The notes below the pieces were generated by a model that was not told the DNA's origin, ran no database searches, and worked only from the letters and a program-made list of their open reading frames with translations. This document shows positions 43,895 through 53,522 of a stretch of DNA of 64,000 bases, in pieces. The stretch comes from Thelonectria olida (lineage: Eukaryota > Ascomycota > Sordariomycetes > Hypocreales > Nectriaceae). Numbering within the stretch: the stretch's first letter is position 1; each line of letters opens with the position of its first letter. The stretch covers positions 248,001 to 312,000 of the forward strand of contig JAGPYM010000022.1 of NCBI GenBank assembly GCA_020736575.1. Direction: 5' to 3'. The translations under genes were made by a program, and so were the position numbers.

Positions 43895-44277
43895 CTCCTG
43901 TTCTGCTCTAGAAGTCCCAGTTGTTCTTGGAAGGGCTCAACTGAGATGCAATGGTCCAATATACCATGACATGCCATGTTTTGGGTTACGATGTGCCATC
44001 CTAATATTAATGTTATAGTGCTAGTAGGATGCTTAAATTGAAGCTTATACGAGTTGTTCAGAATGCTGAGATGAAGGGGTCCGACTGTAGCTCTTATCTG
44101 CTTACTTCATCCACTTGATCTTCAGGAGCTAAGACCCAGAAAGAGCCCGTCAAGGTCTACTCCTGTTCCTCAACTAGCCGCCACTCGGGATTTCTCGCCC
44201 TCGAGGTCTCCAATCTATTCACAATTACGTTAGCCAAAACGCCAAAAAGCGAGAGGAAACGCCCCCTTTGGACACAT
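43895..44277 (+). repeat. Dispersed repeat family, copy C
   Basis: Inverted relative to copy B (28.95-29.43 kb). Shared blocks: GGTCCAATATA, GACATGCCATGTT, CTAGTAGGATGCTTAAATTG, GAGATGAAGGGGTCCGACTG, GTCAAGGTCTACTCCTGTTC. Substitutions relative to B are mainly C-to-T and G-to-A. Confidence 0.82.
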
Positions 44278-44379
44278 CATGTAGCATCCCCAAAATGGTT
44301 CACGGAGGAAAAGCAAGCCCAGATCCATGTGCTACTGTGTACGGTTCTGGCCCCCTTCCAACCGTCACCTCGCTTCATA

Positions 44380-44740
44380 CTAGTCCCGATTTTTCGGCGT
44401 CCCAGTCCGTTCGTACTGGGACATCCCCCGTACCGGTCCTGCATTTGCCGGGTACTGGTACAGTTCGTCCCGGTACAGTCAGGACTGGTACGGCTTGTCC
44501 TGGTATGGCCGTACTGGTCCCAGCGCTCCGACGTACCAGTCCAATTTGCATACCAGTAAAGTCATTGTGCACCTACCAGTATGCATTTTGTACCTGTCCA
44601 CTCGTACCGGTACAGTTTCCATACTGGTCCCCTAATTTCATAGGACCAGTCTATTCGTACCGGTACGCTTCTTGTACCGGTCCTGTCATTTCGCTGTACC
44701 AGTATGCACATCCCCGTACATCTCCCGTACCAGTCTTCCA
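44380..44740. repeat. Degenerate repeat of GTACCGGTAC / ACTGGTAC dyads
   Basis: More than fifteen copies of TACTGG, ACCAGT, GTACCGGT and their complements, spaced about 15-30 bp apart. Open frames here are a by-product of the repeat (many Tyr-Arg-Tyr, Pro-Val motifs). Confidence 0.8.
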
Positions 44741-44756
44741 TGCTCATCATATTGAG

Positions 44757-44804
44757 ACAGGAGACCGGTCCCTGCGGGCCCGCCAATGCCTTTCGGAACG
44801 AGCC
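44757..44804. repeat. 48-bp dispersed repeat, copy 1 of 3
   Basis: ACAGGAGACCGGTCCC...CCGCCAATGCC and TTTCGGAACGAG. Other copies at 45200-45250 and 52348-52396. The middle (CCGGTCCCCTACGGGGTCCG-like) is partly palindromic. Confidence 0.85.
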
Positions 44805-45199
44805 TTTCGGATCCCCTGATTTCCTGTGGCTCTTCGATCACGGCTCGCTATATGAACTGAGGGTATATGGCGTTAGGTGGCCATTTGGGAGGAGAGAAAG
44901 GACGAAGGTTTTCGTTTCACATCGAAAGACGCGTGGGGCAGACTTGGTGTTTGAGATACTGTGCACAGGCCCTGTGGCTTACAGCCCAGAATCTTATCTC
45001 CCCTGTGGCGTAGGATTCGATACCATGGGAACTCCGAGAAAACTTTACTGATCAATTCTCCTAACAAACCTGAAACGCAGACCTGGCATCGGGTAATCCC
45101 CCAGGTTCCCCCTACGAGGGCGCCGATTCTAGGTTGGCAATTAGAGGGCGGTGGCCGTTTTCGGGGGCACGTTATTTGGACTATGGCACCTAGCCTATT

Positions 45200-45250
45200 A
45201 CAGGAGACCGGCCCCCTACTGGGTCCGCCAATGCCTTTCGGAACGAGCCT
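45200..45250. repeat. 48-bp dispersed repeat, copy 2 of 3
   Basis: Direct orientation relative to copy 1, 443 bp downstream. It runs directly into the SANT-gene relic. Confidence 0.85.
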
Positions 45251-45802
45251 GAGAAGCAAGGGCGTCTGAAGAGCAAAGGCCTTGCGACAGCCGACGCAAC
45301 TGGGCCAAGCGCTGTCACGGGCGATGCCACGCACCTCGCAACACCGATCCCTTCATCACGGAACACCCCAGATCCTCCAACGCCAGCAAACGCCAGCACG
45401 TGCATCGCAGCCGCCCATCCTTGCGCCGCTTGACACGGACGATGCTCCGTATCGAAGTGACGAGATGCCTGTGAGTGTTGCTCCTTCAGGTCAAAACAGC
45501 ATTCCTGGGACACGTGACCCGATCCCCAGGCAACAACGATCGTTCGTAACGCCTCAAGGGCAAGATCACATGAGACGAGCGGTCGCCGTTCTGAAGATGC
45601 CGACGCCCATGAATTGTCCGAGGGAGCGCCTCAATCGTCATCAGGAGCCCCGGTGCCCCCTTTTCCGCCTCTGGGTCCGACAAAGCGCTGCCGCGCCCGT
45701 CGTCAGGCCGTGCAAAGATTGGTCCAAGAGGATGACGATGGCAGCAGCGACGCGGGCAGCGATTTGCAAGGAAGTGAATCCTATCTTGAGTTTACGGGAT
45801 GA
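45243..45802 (+). pseudogene. Partial copy of the SANT/Myb gene
   Basis: Parallels the middle of the intact gene: ILAPLDTDDAP, VAPSGQNSIPGTRD, PQGQDH, ELSEGAPQSSSG, RCRARRQAV and an acidic EDDDGSS...SDLQGSE block. At least one frame change is needed (after about 45.58 kb) and the SANT domain is missing. It is closer to the partial copy at 21.6-22.0 kb than to the intact gene. Confidence 0.75.
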
Positions 45803-45929
45803 TGGCTGCAGTTGCAAGAATAGCATCGAGTCACAAATCAATCTGGGTCGCGAAAAATCACGCCCATGGCCTCTCAACGCGTCAATGAAATCACGCTAAA
45901 ACACGCCCCTGGCGGGTTTCGGCAAATCG

Positions 45930-46060
45930 CGGCGCTTGTTCGACTGAATCGATCGAAATCGATCGAACGGTTGGCGTCCATTCGATTCGACACTCGTAAG
46001 ACTTGGCGTCGAATGAATCTATCGATTCGACGCACATTTGATAGATGTTCATCCCTGCTC
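45930..46060. repeat. Cluster of TCGATCGA/ATTCGA palindromes
   Basis: GAATCGATCGAAATCGATCG, then GATTCGAC, GTCGAATGAAT and CTATCGATTCGACG occur within 130 bp. The outer GTCGAAT/ATTCGAC pieces are inverted. Confidence 0.6.
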
Positions 46061-46748
46061 ACAGCGAGTTCCCCGTTAAGCCAATTTCATCTGCACGCCT
46101 TGACCTATGCTTTGGCGTATATTTCAACTCCGCGTCAGGTCGGTAGTCTTTGTTGTTGGAGAGACCAACAGATGCAGCATTCGTGGCGCTATAGTTGTAT
46201 CCGTAGACATCGGCGGACCGCAGCATGTCCGAAGAGAGCAACCCGTTGTATCGGGCACCGGCTACCCAATCGCTGAAATTGAGCCTTGGACTGCAGTCGT
46301 CAGTCGAGCCGGGGACTCCCCGGACCACGGGGATTTCCCTCGCTAGAAGTAGAGGCAGAAAGAAGGGGATCACAGCCAACAGTAGGGCGCCGAGCAGCCA
46401 AAGCAGAGCAATGCCCTTCGTCAGCCGGCGCTTTGTGGGGACACTGCTGAGCAGGACTCGATATGCGGGCTTGCTGAGCAGCGCGGTCAGGGGACTCCTC
46501 GTATTTGCCATTACCACTCTGACTTGGTCCACATCCCACGCCCGGAGATCTTCAGAAAGCAGGGAGAAGAGGGCCATGGTATACGGCCTGAAGAGCCGCA
46601 CCGCAACTACCTGGTACAAGAGGGTTATGAGAGCAATAGTAATCGCCCAGGAGTTGCTGCTGATGACGGCCAGCCACCCAGAGCGAACTATGGCATCCCA
46701 ATCTCTCATTTCGTCATCGGAGTAGATGCCGCTGGTTGTGTTGTTCAT
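46059..46748 (-). CDS. Membrane protein, probably C-terminally truncated
   Basis: 229 aa from an ATG at 46748. Helices at about residues 33-53 (SWAITIALITLLYQVVAV) and 113-135 (IALLWLLGALLLAVIPFFLPLLL) flank a cytosolic-looking segment (LLSEDLRAWDVDQVRVVM). After these comes an ectodomain-like start with an N-glycosylation site (NYSAT). Fungal proteins of this build are usually several hundred residues longer. The frame ends next to the TCGATCGA cluster, so the 3' part was probably lost. Confidence 0.6.
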   Translation of the reverse strand: MNNTTSGIYSDDEMRDWDAIVRSGWLAVISSNSWAITIALITLLYQVVAVRLFRPYTMALFSLLSEDLRAWDVDQVRVVMANTRSPLTALLSKPAYRVLLSSVPTKRRLTKGIALLWLLGALLLAVIPFFLPLLLAREIPVVRGVPGSTDDCSPRLNFSDWVAGARYNGLLSSDMLRSADVYGYNYSATNAASVGLSNNKDYRPDAELKYTPKHRSRRADEIGLTGNSL

Positions 46749-47494
46749 GGTTCCCCGGGTCGACCTGCAATGTTCGAGCCTGTAGAATATTAGTCGTGGT
46801 TAATACTGCAGGGAGAAATTCTAAGGTGAAAGTATTAGTTGACACAAATAAGGTGAACCATTGCCATCCATTCGTCTCATTTACATTTTACATCCCCCCA
46901 ATTTTGGTTGCGTCTGACCACCCTCTAAAAGTGGCTTCCATCACAAATTCACAATCGCCCCAGTCACGCTATTTTGGTGACAACCAACCAGTTCAGCTCG
47001 CCGGCCAGTGTTGTCAAATCGTCCTAAAAGGTGGACAAGCCAGGCGAGGCGGCGCACGAGCCATATCGTGTGCACCCAATCCCAGACTATTAGATAGCAG
47101 ATGCCGTACACCAGTGCATCGGAGGACCAGCAATTGAGCCCTCCAAAAGCTTAAACGTTGCAGGGTGAAACTCAGACAGATGGAGCCTATTAGGCTTGGA
47201 TGTGGATCTAGAATTCACACAGCACGCACTGGTCGCACCCTCCATCAATCGGTCAGAGTTTTGTGTTGAGCCACAATACGTGTCCAAAAGCAATGCATGT
47301 GACAAGATCCCTGTCTTCTCAACGTACAAGACAGCTAACTCCCTTAACCCCCAAAAATAATCATATATCCCCGTGAATAAGACTAAAGGATGGCAGTGTA
47401 TTAATTCACCTAGAATTCCTCTCCTCCTTTCTTACAGAATAGGCCACGTTTTGCTCCTTTTGATGCCTCGATATCGGTCAGTATGGATGGATAC
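46749..47494. other. Intergenic stretch, no gene seen
   Basis: No domain or splice structure supports the short frames present. Confidence 0.45.
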
Positions 47495-48060
47495 ATAGAT
47501 TTATTTCACCTGGGATCATCCCTAGGATGGCAGAATTTTGGCAGAATTTATTTCTAGAAAGTGGCGCGGGAAAAAAAAAGGTGGCGCGGGGATCGTGGTG
47601 AAGCGGTTGTGGTGCAGGCTTCTCGCACGGACCATCTAGCGGCCCGAGCTTATTTTGGACCACCAGGAGGGCGCGGAAGAAAGAACCTTTCGTCTCTTCG
47701 TTCCTCAAGGCATAGTCATCTATTTGAACACACCCCAACTCGGGCCCTGTCGACAGACGTCACGTGTTGTCCGACAGAACGTATAGGCATGTGACGTGAC
47801 GCTCTAAAAAATTGGGCAATTTGCAGAGATTGGTAGCCAGGTAAATGGGCTGTCAATTGCTGTGGCGCAGAAACTGTGGCGCAAAGGGTAAAAACTGTGG
47901 CACCAGGATCGTGCTGGCACAGCGATCGTGGTGAAGTCGTGTGGTGAAGACGGCTCGCACGGACCACTTGGTGGCCCGAGTTTAAGCAAGGAGGGCGCGG
48001 AAGAAAGAACCTTTCGGAACAAGTTCCTCAAGGCATAGTAGTATCTGCCAGTGTTCCCCT
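47495..48060. repeat. Two direct copies of a flanking repeat (left side)
   Basis: 47560-47715 and 47870-48045 share GATCGTGGTGAAG, CTCGCACGGACCA, GGCCCGAG and AGGGCGCGGAAGAAAGAACC blocks. The leading ATTTATTTCACCTGGGAT, CCCTAG and CGTATAGGCA-GTGACG pieces recur at 52.15-52.23 kb. Confidence 0.78.
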
Positions 48061-48744
48061 AGGTGTGTTGTCGGCTGGGGCGCGCGACTACCTGAGCCGT
48101 ATTACATTTCGTAAAGTGCATGTTACGTGGCGCAAGCTGATAGCTTTCGAACGCCCACTAAAACCGCTCAGCCCTCGGCGCAGCGTTCTCAGCCTGTGCT
48201 AGACAATGAGACTGCAGAAGCCAGTGAGTAGGGTCACCGAGGTCAGCACTATGAGACCTTTAATTGGCTGCGCACGGCCTTGCGGAGCGCCTCACCGCAA
48301 AGCCGTGGGGTGACCACTCTTCATTCTCTCCATTTCCATTCTGCATGTCAAGTGGCTCAATAGGTAGGGCTTCTTTACAAGCAGGCTTCCGAAATGTGTG
48401 CAAATTCAATTGGCTGGCAGAAGCCTTCCGTGGGTGATGGCTGTGCTGCTGAGCTCGGCACTTGATGGTGGGCGGAGCATCCCGAGACCGGTGCAACTCA
48501 AGCGAAGCCTAGATTTCAGAAGCTGATCCCCTTGGGATCATCCGTCATCACCCAGCCCCTGTCGAAGTCTGCATTCAAGGACAGTTCATCTTCGAGAAAC
48601 GGGTTCGAAGACGCACTCTGCTCTATTCATCCGACGGCTACATGTCGCTTCGGGTTGCTGCGAAGCCGAGCATTTTTCACGTCTTCGTTGAGCACACACT
48701 GGATCAATTCATTAATATTCCAGCACCAGTCCAACGTCCTTATC
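48061..48744. other. Upstream region of the WD40 gene, no gene seen
   Basis: An open frame runs from 48532 into the gene, but the first well-placed ATG followed by conserved-looking sequence is at 48745. Confidence 0.45.
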
Positions 48745-51700
48745 ATGCCCGTCCAATCAACGATTCCCATTCTAGGGGCACCAAACTATCAAGGCTGGTT
48801 CTCCATGCTCGATAATGGCTCAGACCAGGAGAAGAATCGGACATTTGAGCGCGATATAATCCCATACATCTCCGACTACGCCGAAGGCACTTCCTTCAAT
48901 GCAGTCCTAGAGGAGCACCAATGGCTAAGAGAGTTCATTGATCCAGAGTCAAGCTACGCGGCGACATTGCGCGAATTCGAGCATCGTCCGAATGAGGCAA
49001 CGATAACCATGGCTGATTTCGTCAAACACTTGGCTGGAACAGTCATAACAGTCGCGTGGCAAGAGAACATGAAGACTTTCGTTCAGAATGCCGAGTAAGC
49101 AGAGATATTCGGTGTGTTGAACATCGTTGCAGTTCCTAACGCAGTAATAGAGCAAATCCGAGTGGAGGACGTCTAATGAATGATGGAGAAGTAACAGAAT
49201 GTCGCGAGGCATTTGAAAAGGCTCTTCCCAAACTCGCCGATCACCCTCTCTGGAGGGTTTTGTGTGCCCGGGTTCGAGCTTTCAGTCTTCGCATTGGTTG
49301 TCCTACCGCTGCCGCGGAGCCTCTCGATTGTATCACCTGCATGCGTATCCATATGAACGCCCGGGTCTCCCGAATCGGAGAAGCAACATCTCGGAATCAA
49401 CGTCGGCCTCTTGTGAAGCAGAATTGGGGTGCATGTCTTTCGACGCTGGAGGGCCATGGCGACGGGGTCCGTTCGGTGGTCTTCTCACACGACTCGAAGC
49501 TTGTGGCATCGGCCTCAAGTGACAAGACGGTACGGATCTGGAGCGTGGAGACGGGCGAGTGCGAACAGGTCCTGGAGGGTCATAACGATTGCATCTCTTC
49601 GGTAGTCTTCTCACACGACTCGAAGCTTGTGGCATCGGCCTCAGACAGGATGGTACGGATCTGGAGCGTGGAGACGGGCGAGTGTCAACAGGTCTTGGAG
49701 GGCTATGGCGGTGGGGTCCGTTCGGTGGTCTTCTCACACGACTCGAAGCTTGTGGCATCGACCTCAAACGACAAGACGGTACGAATTTGGAGCGTGGAGA
49801 CGGGCAAGTGTGAAAAGGTCCTGGAGGGCCATAGCCGCTCGGTCCTATCGGTGGTCTTCTCATACGACTCAAAGCTTATAGCGTCGGCCTCTTTGGACAA
49901 GACGGTACGGATTTGGATGGTGGAGACGGGCAAGTGTGAAAAGGTCCTGGAGGACCATAGCGACTGGGTTAATTCGGTGGTCTTCTCACACAACTCGAAG
50001 CTTATAGCGTCGGCCGCTTTGGACAAGACGGTACGGATTTGGATAGTGGAGACGGGCAAGTGTGAAAAGGTCCTGGAAGGCCATAGCTCCTCGGTCATAT
50101 CGGTGGTCTTCTCCTACGACTCAAAGCTTATGGCATCGGCCTCAAATGATAAGACAGTACGGATCTGGAGTGTGGAGACGGGCAAGTGCGAACAGGTCCT
50201 GGATGGTCATATCGATTGCATCACTTCGGTAGTCTTCTCACACGACTCGAAGCTTGTGGCATCAGCCTCACATAAGATGGTATGGATCTGGAGCGTGGAG
50301 ACGGGCGAGTGCCAACAGATCTTGGAGGGCCATAGCAGCTGGGTTATTTCGGCAGTCTTCTCGCACGACTCGAAGCTTATAGCATCGGGCTCGGTCGACA
50401 AGACGGTACGAATCTGGAGGATGGAGGCGGGCAAGTGCGAACAGGTCCTGGAGGGCCATCGTGACTCAGTCAACTTGGGTTACACTGCATTGCACGCAGT
50501 TGCAGGAGGTGGTCATTCGGAATCAGAGACACGGTCAAATGACGATCATGGGAATCATGAAGATGACGAGTTAGACTATCAGGATTGGGAAGATGAGGTC
50601 AATGTGAGCCACCCGGTGGTAATGACAGGTAAGCCAGAAACCGTAATATATTGTGTGGCAGTTACCTCTTTAACTAATGAAACAGGATTGCCATCTACAT
50701 TACCGGAGCTAGTTGATACCATATTTCACACGATCTCGCCCATTTCTGAACCGGCTGTGCCTTTGGGGAAGACTCGTATCCGCTGGCAATGCGTATGGTG
50801 CCTATTTTTCTTTCATTGCCCCTCCCATTTGGCTGATGTAGACTTTAGAGATGCGGAGAGAATCTCTTCGATGACTTTGTCGAAGTTAAGCCTGGCTCTC
50901 TTATGGCTCTGCAGGCTCGTTTGCGCGAAATGAACGGGACACATGATTCTAACCAGGAACGTGACAACTCAGCACAGCAGCAAGTTCTAATCCTCCGCAG
51001 ATCGTTAAGTAGCGTAGGCGCTTGGATCAGACACGGCGTGATGCGAATAGTGGCAATAGGCGACCAAGGCGCTAATTCCCTTCCCCTCCACAGCCTTAGT
51101 CCACAATCCCAGCAAGACTCTCTACAAAATCAGGAGGTTCTACACCTCCTCCTTTGCATCGACAAGGGAGAGTCTCTAACAAGATTGTACCAAGAACGCC
51201 TCCAAGGTGTCAGCGGAGATGGCGAGCTTTTCTTGTTCCTCAGATATCAGTACTATAAGCACAGAAACTTTGCTTCATGGTTCACGCTACGGTGTGTCAG
51301 AAATCTATCTTTGTCAAGAGTACACCCTTCTGCCACCTTCACCCAATCAATAGTCTTGCTGATACTTCCAAAGTTCAAGGTCGATGCCAATTGTTTTGCT
51401 AGCGTCCACAGCCACGGCTATGCCTGCACGTCTCAGTGTGTGTGCCTTCCCCCAGTGGAAATGGTGGACGAGAACGAGTACCGTTGCGCACCGGCACCCA
51501 GAGTTCAGCCAGACTACTTTCCTGCTATTGGGTCCAGGGAGTTGACACACTACTTCCTAAAGCCGCATACCTTCGACATTCCGCAGCGAATATTATACAA
51601 CCAAATACCAAAGCGAGCCTGTGGGCAATTGAGAGCATCGCAGGATGAAGCGCAGCTTGGCTGGGGCTTACACTTACAGGAAGGATGGCATTGGAGGACC

Positions 51701-51862
51701 ATCTACTTTGTTGTCGTCGTGCTATTAGTCACGGGAAGCTTTGTTTTTGGTGTCACTTGGTCGCTTTTAAAGCGAGATATCCAGGGGGCGTTTGCAATTG
51801 CGGGGACGTGGTTGGCGCTGGGGCCTTTATTACTTGGATACATTGCGGTTCGAGACATTTGA
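48745..51862 (+). CDS. Chimeric WD40-array / ankyrin-type membrane protein
   Basis: Exons 48745..49094, 49151..50792, 50849..51862 (two 56-nt introns); 1001 aa. A further 57-nt in-frame intron is likely at 50629..50685 (GTAAGC, CTAAT, CAG), giving 982 aa. Residues 1-220 are unassigned. Then come eight complete, near-identical 42-aa WD40 units (LEGH-x5-SVVFSHDSKLVASAS, KTVRIWSVETG) and a ninth that breaks off after LEGHRDSVN. The chain continues with LGYTALHAVAGGGH, the end of an ankyrin repeat, an acidic linker and KTRIRWQC-RCGENLFDDF. A conserved fungal C-terminal region follows (LFLFLRYQYYKHRNFASWF, CLPPVEMVDENEY, GWGLHLQEGWHW). It ends with two membrane helices (IYFVVVVLLVTGSFVFGVTW, GTWLALGPLLLGYIAV). 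A WD40 tail lies just behind the stop, so this looks like one gene inserted into another. Confidence 0.75.
49438..50470 (+). repeat. WD40 tandem array, 123-126 bp units
   Basis: Eight full units plus one partial. Blocks such as GTGGTCTTCTCACACGACTC and AAGACGGTACGGAT are almost invariant, indicating recent concerted evolution. The variable positions are the x residues after LEGH (GDGVR, NDCIS, GGGVR, SRSVL, SDWVN, SSSVI, IDCIT, SSWVI). Confidence 0.92.
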
Positions 51863-51914
51863 TCTCATACAGAACCCGGCACCCAGGGGTCTTGAGCGTG
51901 CTGTCGCGCACAGC

Positions 51915-52095
51915 AATGTTGACGGTACGGATCTGGAGCGTGGAAACAGGCGAGCGCGATCGCGTAATTCACCTAGGGCATGGACCGCGACTGCTCTACT
52001 TTGATGATAATGACGATGATAGCGACGACGACGGCGGGGACAACGGCGAGTATATCGAGGCGAGTCGTTCAGCAGCCATAGAAAAGTCGTATTGA
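51915..52095 (+). pseudogene. Detached 3' end of the WD40 gene
   Basis: LTVRIWSVETGERDRVIHLG followed by an acidic tail (DDNDDDSDDDGGDNGEY) and a stop at 52093-52095. It matches the end of a WD40 unit of the upstream array but is separated from it by the ankyrin/membrane segment and a stop codon. Confidence 0.75.
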
Positions 52096-52145
52096 TTAGA
52101 TGAAGGGCTTGCCCGAGGGCGGCTTCGCATCTACGAAGTGCATGT

Positions 52146-52345
52146 GGAAAATTTTTATTTCACCTGGGATAATCCCTAGAATGGCAGAATTTATTTCTAT
52201 GGATTGAACGTATAGGCACGTGACGCTCCAATTGACCAATTTTCAGAGCCCGCTGGCTGAGGTTGGTAGCCAGGCATGCTGGTGGGCTCCGATTGCTGTG
52301 GCTCGGTGTGGCTCAAAAACAGTGGCGCGTCGATCCTGCTGAAGT
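52146..52345. repeat. Flanking repeat of the WD40 locus (right side)
   Basis: TTTATTTCACCTGGGAT, GGCAGAATTTATTTCTA, AACGTATAGGCACGTGACGC, TTGGTAGCCAGGCA and CAGTGGCGCG pieces match 47.50-47.90 kb in the same orientation and order. Confidence 0.75.
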
Positions 52346-52347
52346 AT

Positions 52348-52396
52348 ACAGGAAACCGGTCCCCTACGGGGTCCGCCAATGCCTTTTCGGAACGAG
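52348..52396. repeat. 48-bp dispersed repeat, copy 3 of 3
   Basis: Same as the copies at 44757 and 45200, here directly attached to the flanking repeat. Confidence 0.85.
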
Positions 52397-52656
52397 TCGA
52401 GAACTTGAGAAGGCGCCCACCAGATGGGCGCGTCGGCTGTTTGCCGGACCCGTTAGCCAGGCACAGTCGCAAAAATGTGACCACAGCGAGTAGGAATAAA
52501 CCAACCAACCAACCAATCGAGAAAACAGGCCTATTTTCATCGAGTATATAATGAACCAACAATCCCCAGTTTCGACCACAATATCAACTGAACATTCCAT
52601 TCTATCCTTAGTTGAGTCGCTGTGCAATACAACTACAATACCCTCATTCTCTCGCC

Positions 52657-52761
52657 ATGGCCTCATCAACAACGATCCTCTTCGTTCCCAGTGTCTGGCA
52701 CAGTCCCGACTGCTTCAACCCGGACATTGAAGGCCTCAAAAAAAAAAAAAAAAAAAAAAAA
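52657..52761 (+). pseudogene. N-terminal fragment of an alpha/beta hydrolase ending in poly-A
   Basis: ATG in a good context (gccATGg) opens SSTTILFVPSVWHSPDCF, typical of the first strand and oxyanion region of small alpha/beta hydrolases. After 27 codons the sequence becomes 24 A in a row (52738-52761) and nothing downstream continues the fold. The gene is truncated. Confidence 0.65.
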
Positions 52762-52797
52762 CTGCTAACTTACAACACCGACAAATGAACTATTCCA

Positions 52798-53331
52798 TTA
52801 GTCTGAGACAACCCCATACCAAATCAGACCCATGACAGCTCCAATGACAATTGCAACAGGCGGGCTCACTCGAAACCAATATCCACCCACATAACTTGTG
52901 GCCGTCACGACGACCCACCAGGGCTCAACTGCTAAGCTGGTGCCTTGCTGAAAGCCTTCGTCAATGTAGCCAATCTGCCAAAGACGATATACCGCAGTAT
53001 AAATAAGACCTACAGCAGCTGCATTTACGCCTCTCAAGGCTGACTTTACCCATCTCCACCCTCGCACTGCGTTCCAGACACCCATCGTTCCGTGTACCGT
53101 CGTCAACCCGGGGACGAAAATGCCTAGAAACCCAAGTACAGCGCCGGCAGCGGAATTATATCCGCCATGAATCGCTGTCAGACTGCCAAGATAAACCGCA
53201 AAGTTGAAGTTAGGTCCTGGGAAGGCCTGAATTGAACCTGGTCTTTCTTCCGTGGTATTGCAAGAGGACGTCGTACGACACAAACGCCCTGATGCCGTGC
53301 GTGTCCAGGTGGATGGCGAAGAGGTGCGCAT
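52798..53331 (-). pseudogene. C-terminal part of a CHR-family chromate transporter
   Basis: From about residue 36 of the frame the sequence is CHR-like: QAFPGPNFNFAVYLGSL, AVLGFLGIFVPGL, then helices RGVNAAAVGLIYTAVYRLW and VAIVIGAVMGLIWYGVV. Complete CHR proteins have two such halves (about 400-550 aa). Only one half is present, and the preceding 35 residues are unrelated. No ATG begins the conserved part. Broken copy. Confidence 0.75.
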
Positions 53332-53522
53332 TGAATAACTCGTGCAGGTGCAATAAGGAACTGCTACTTATCCGATGCATGCCGCAGAGACGGCATCCGC
53401 AGACAGCGTGAATCGTCTGTTCACATAAACAAATCATGCTATCCTAGTTTAAGCCGTCGGTTTGCCGTCAGACCCTGCACAATCCCTCATAAAATCCTTT
53501 TCGACGCCTAGATCACTAAGTC

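Noticed and set aside
44268..44819. 183-aa open frame on the plus strand
   Set aside because: It is composed of the GTACCGGTAC/ACTGGT repeat, with repetitive Tyr/Pro/Val/Cys content and no domain.
49333..50473. Repeated minus-strand frames (Arg/Pro-rich)
   Set aside because: Antisense of the WD40 array.
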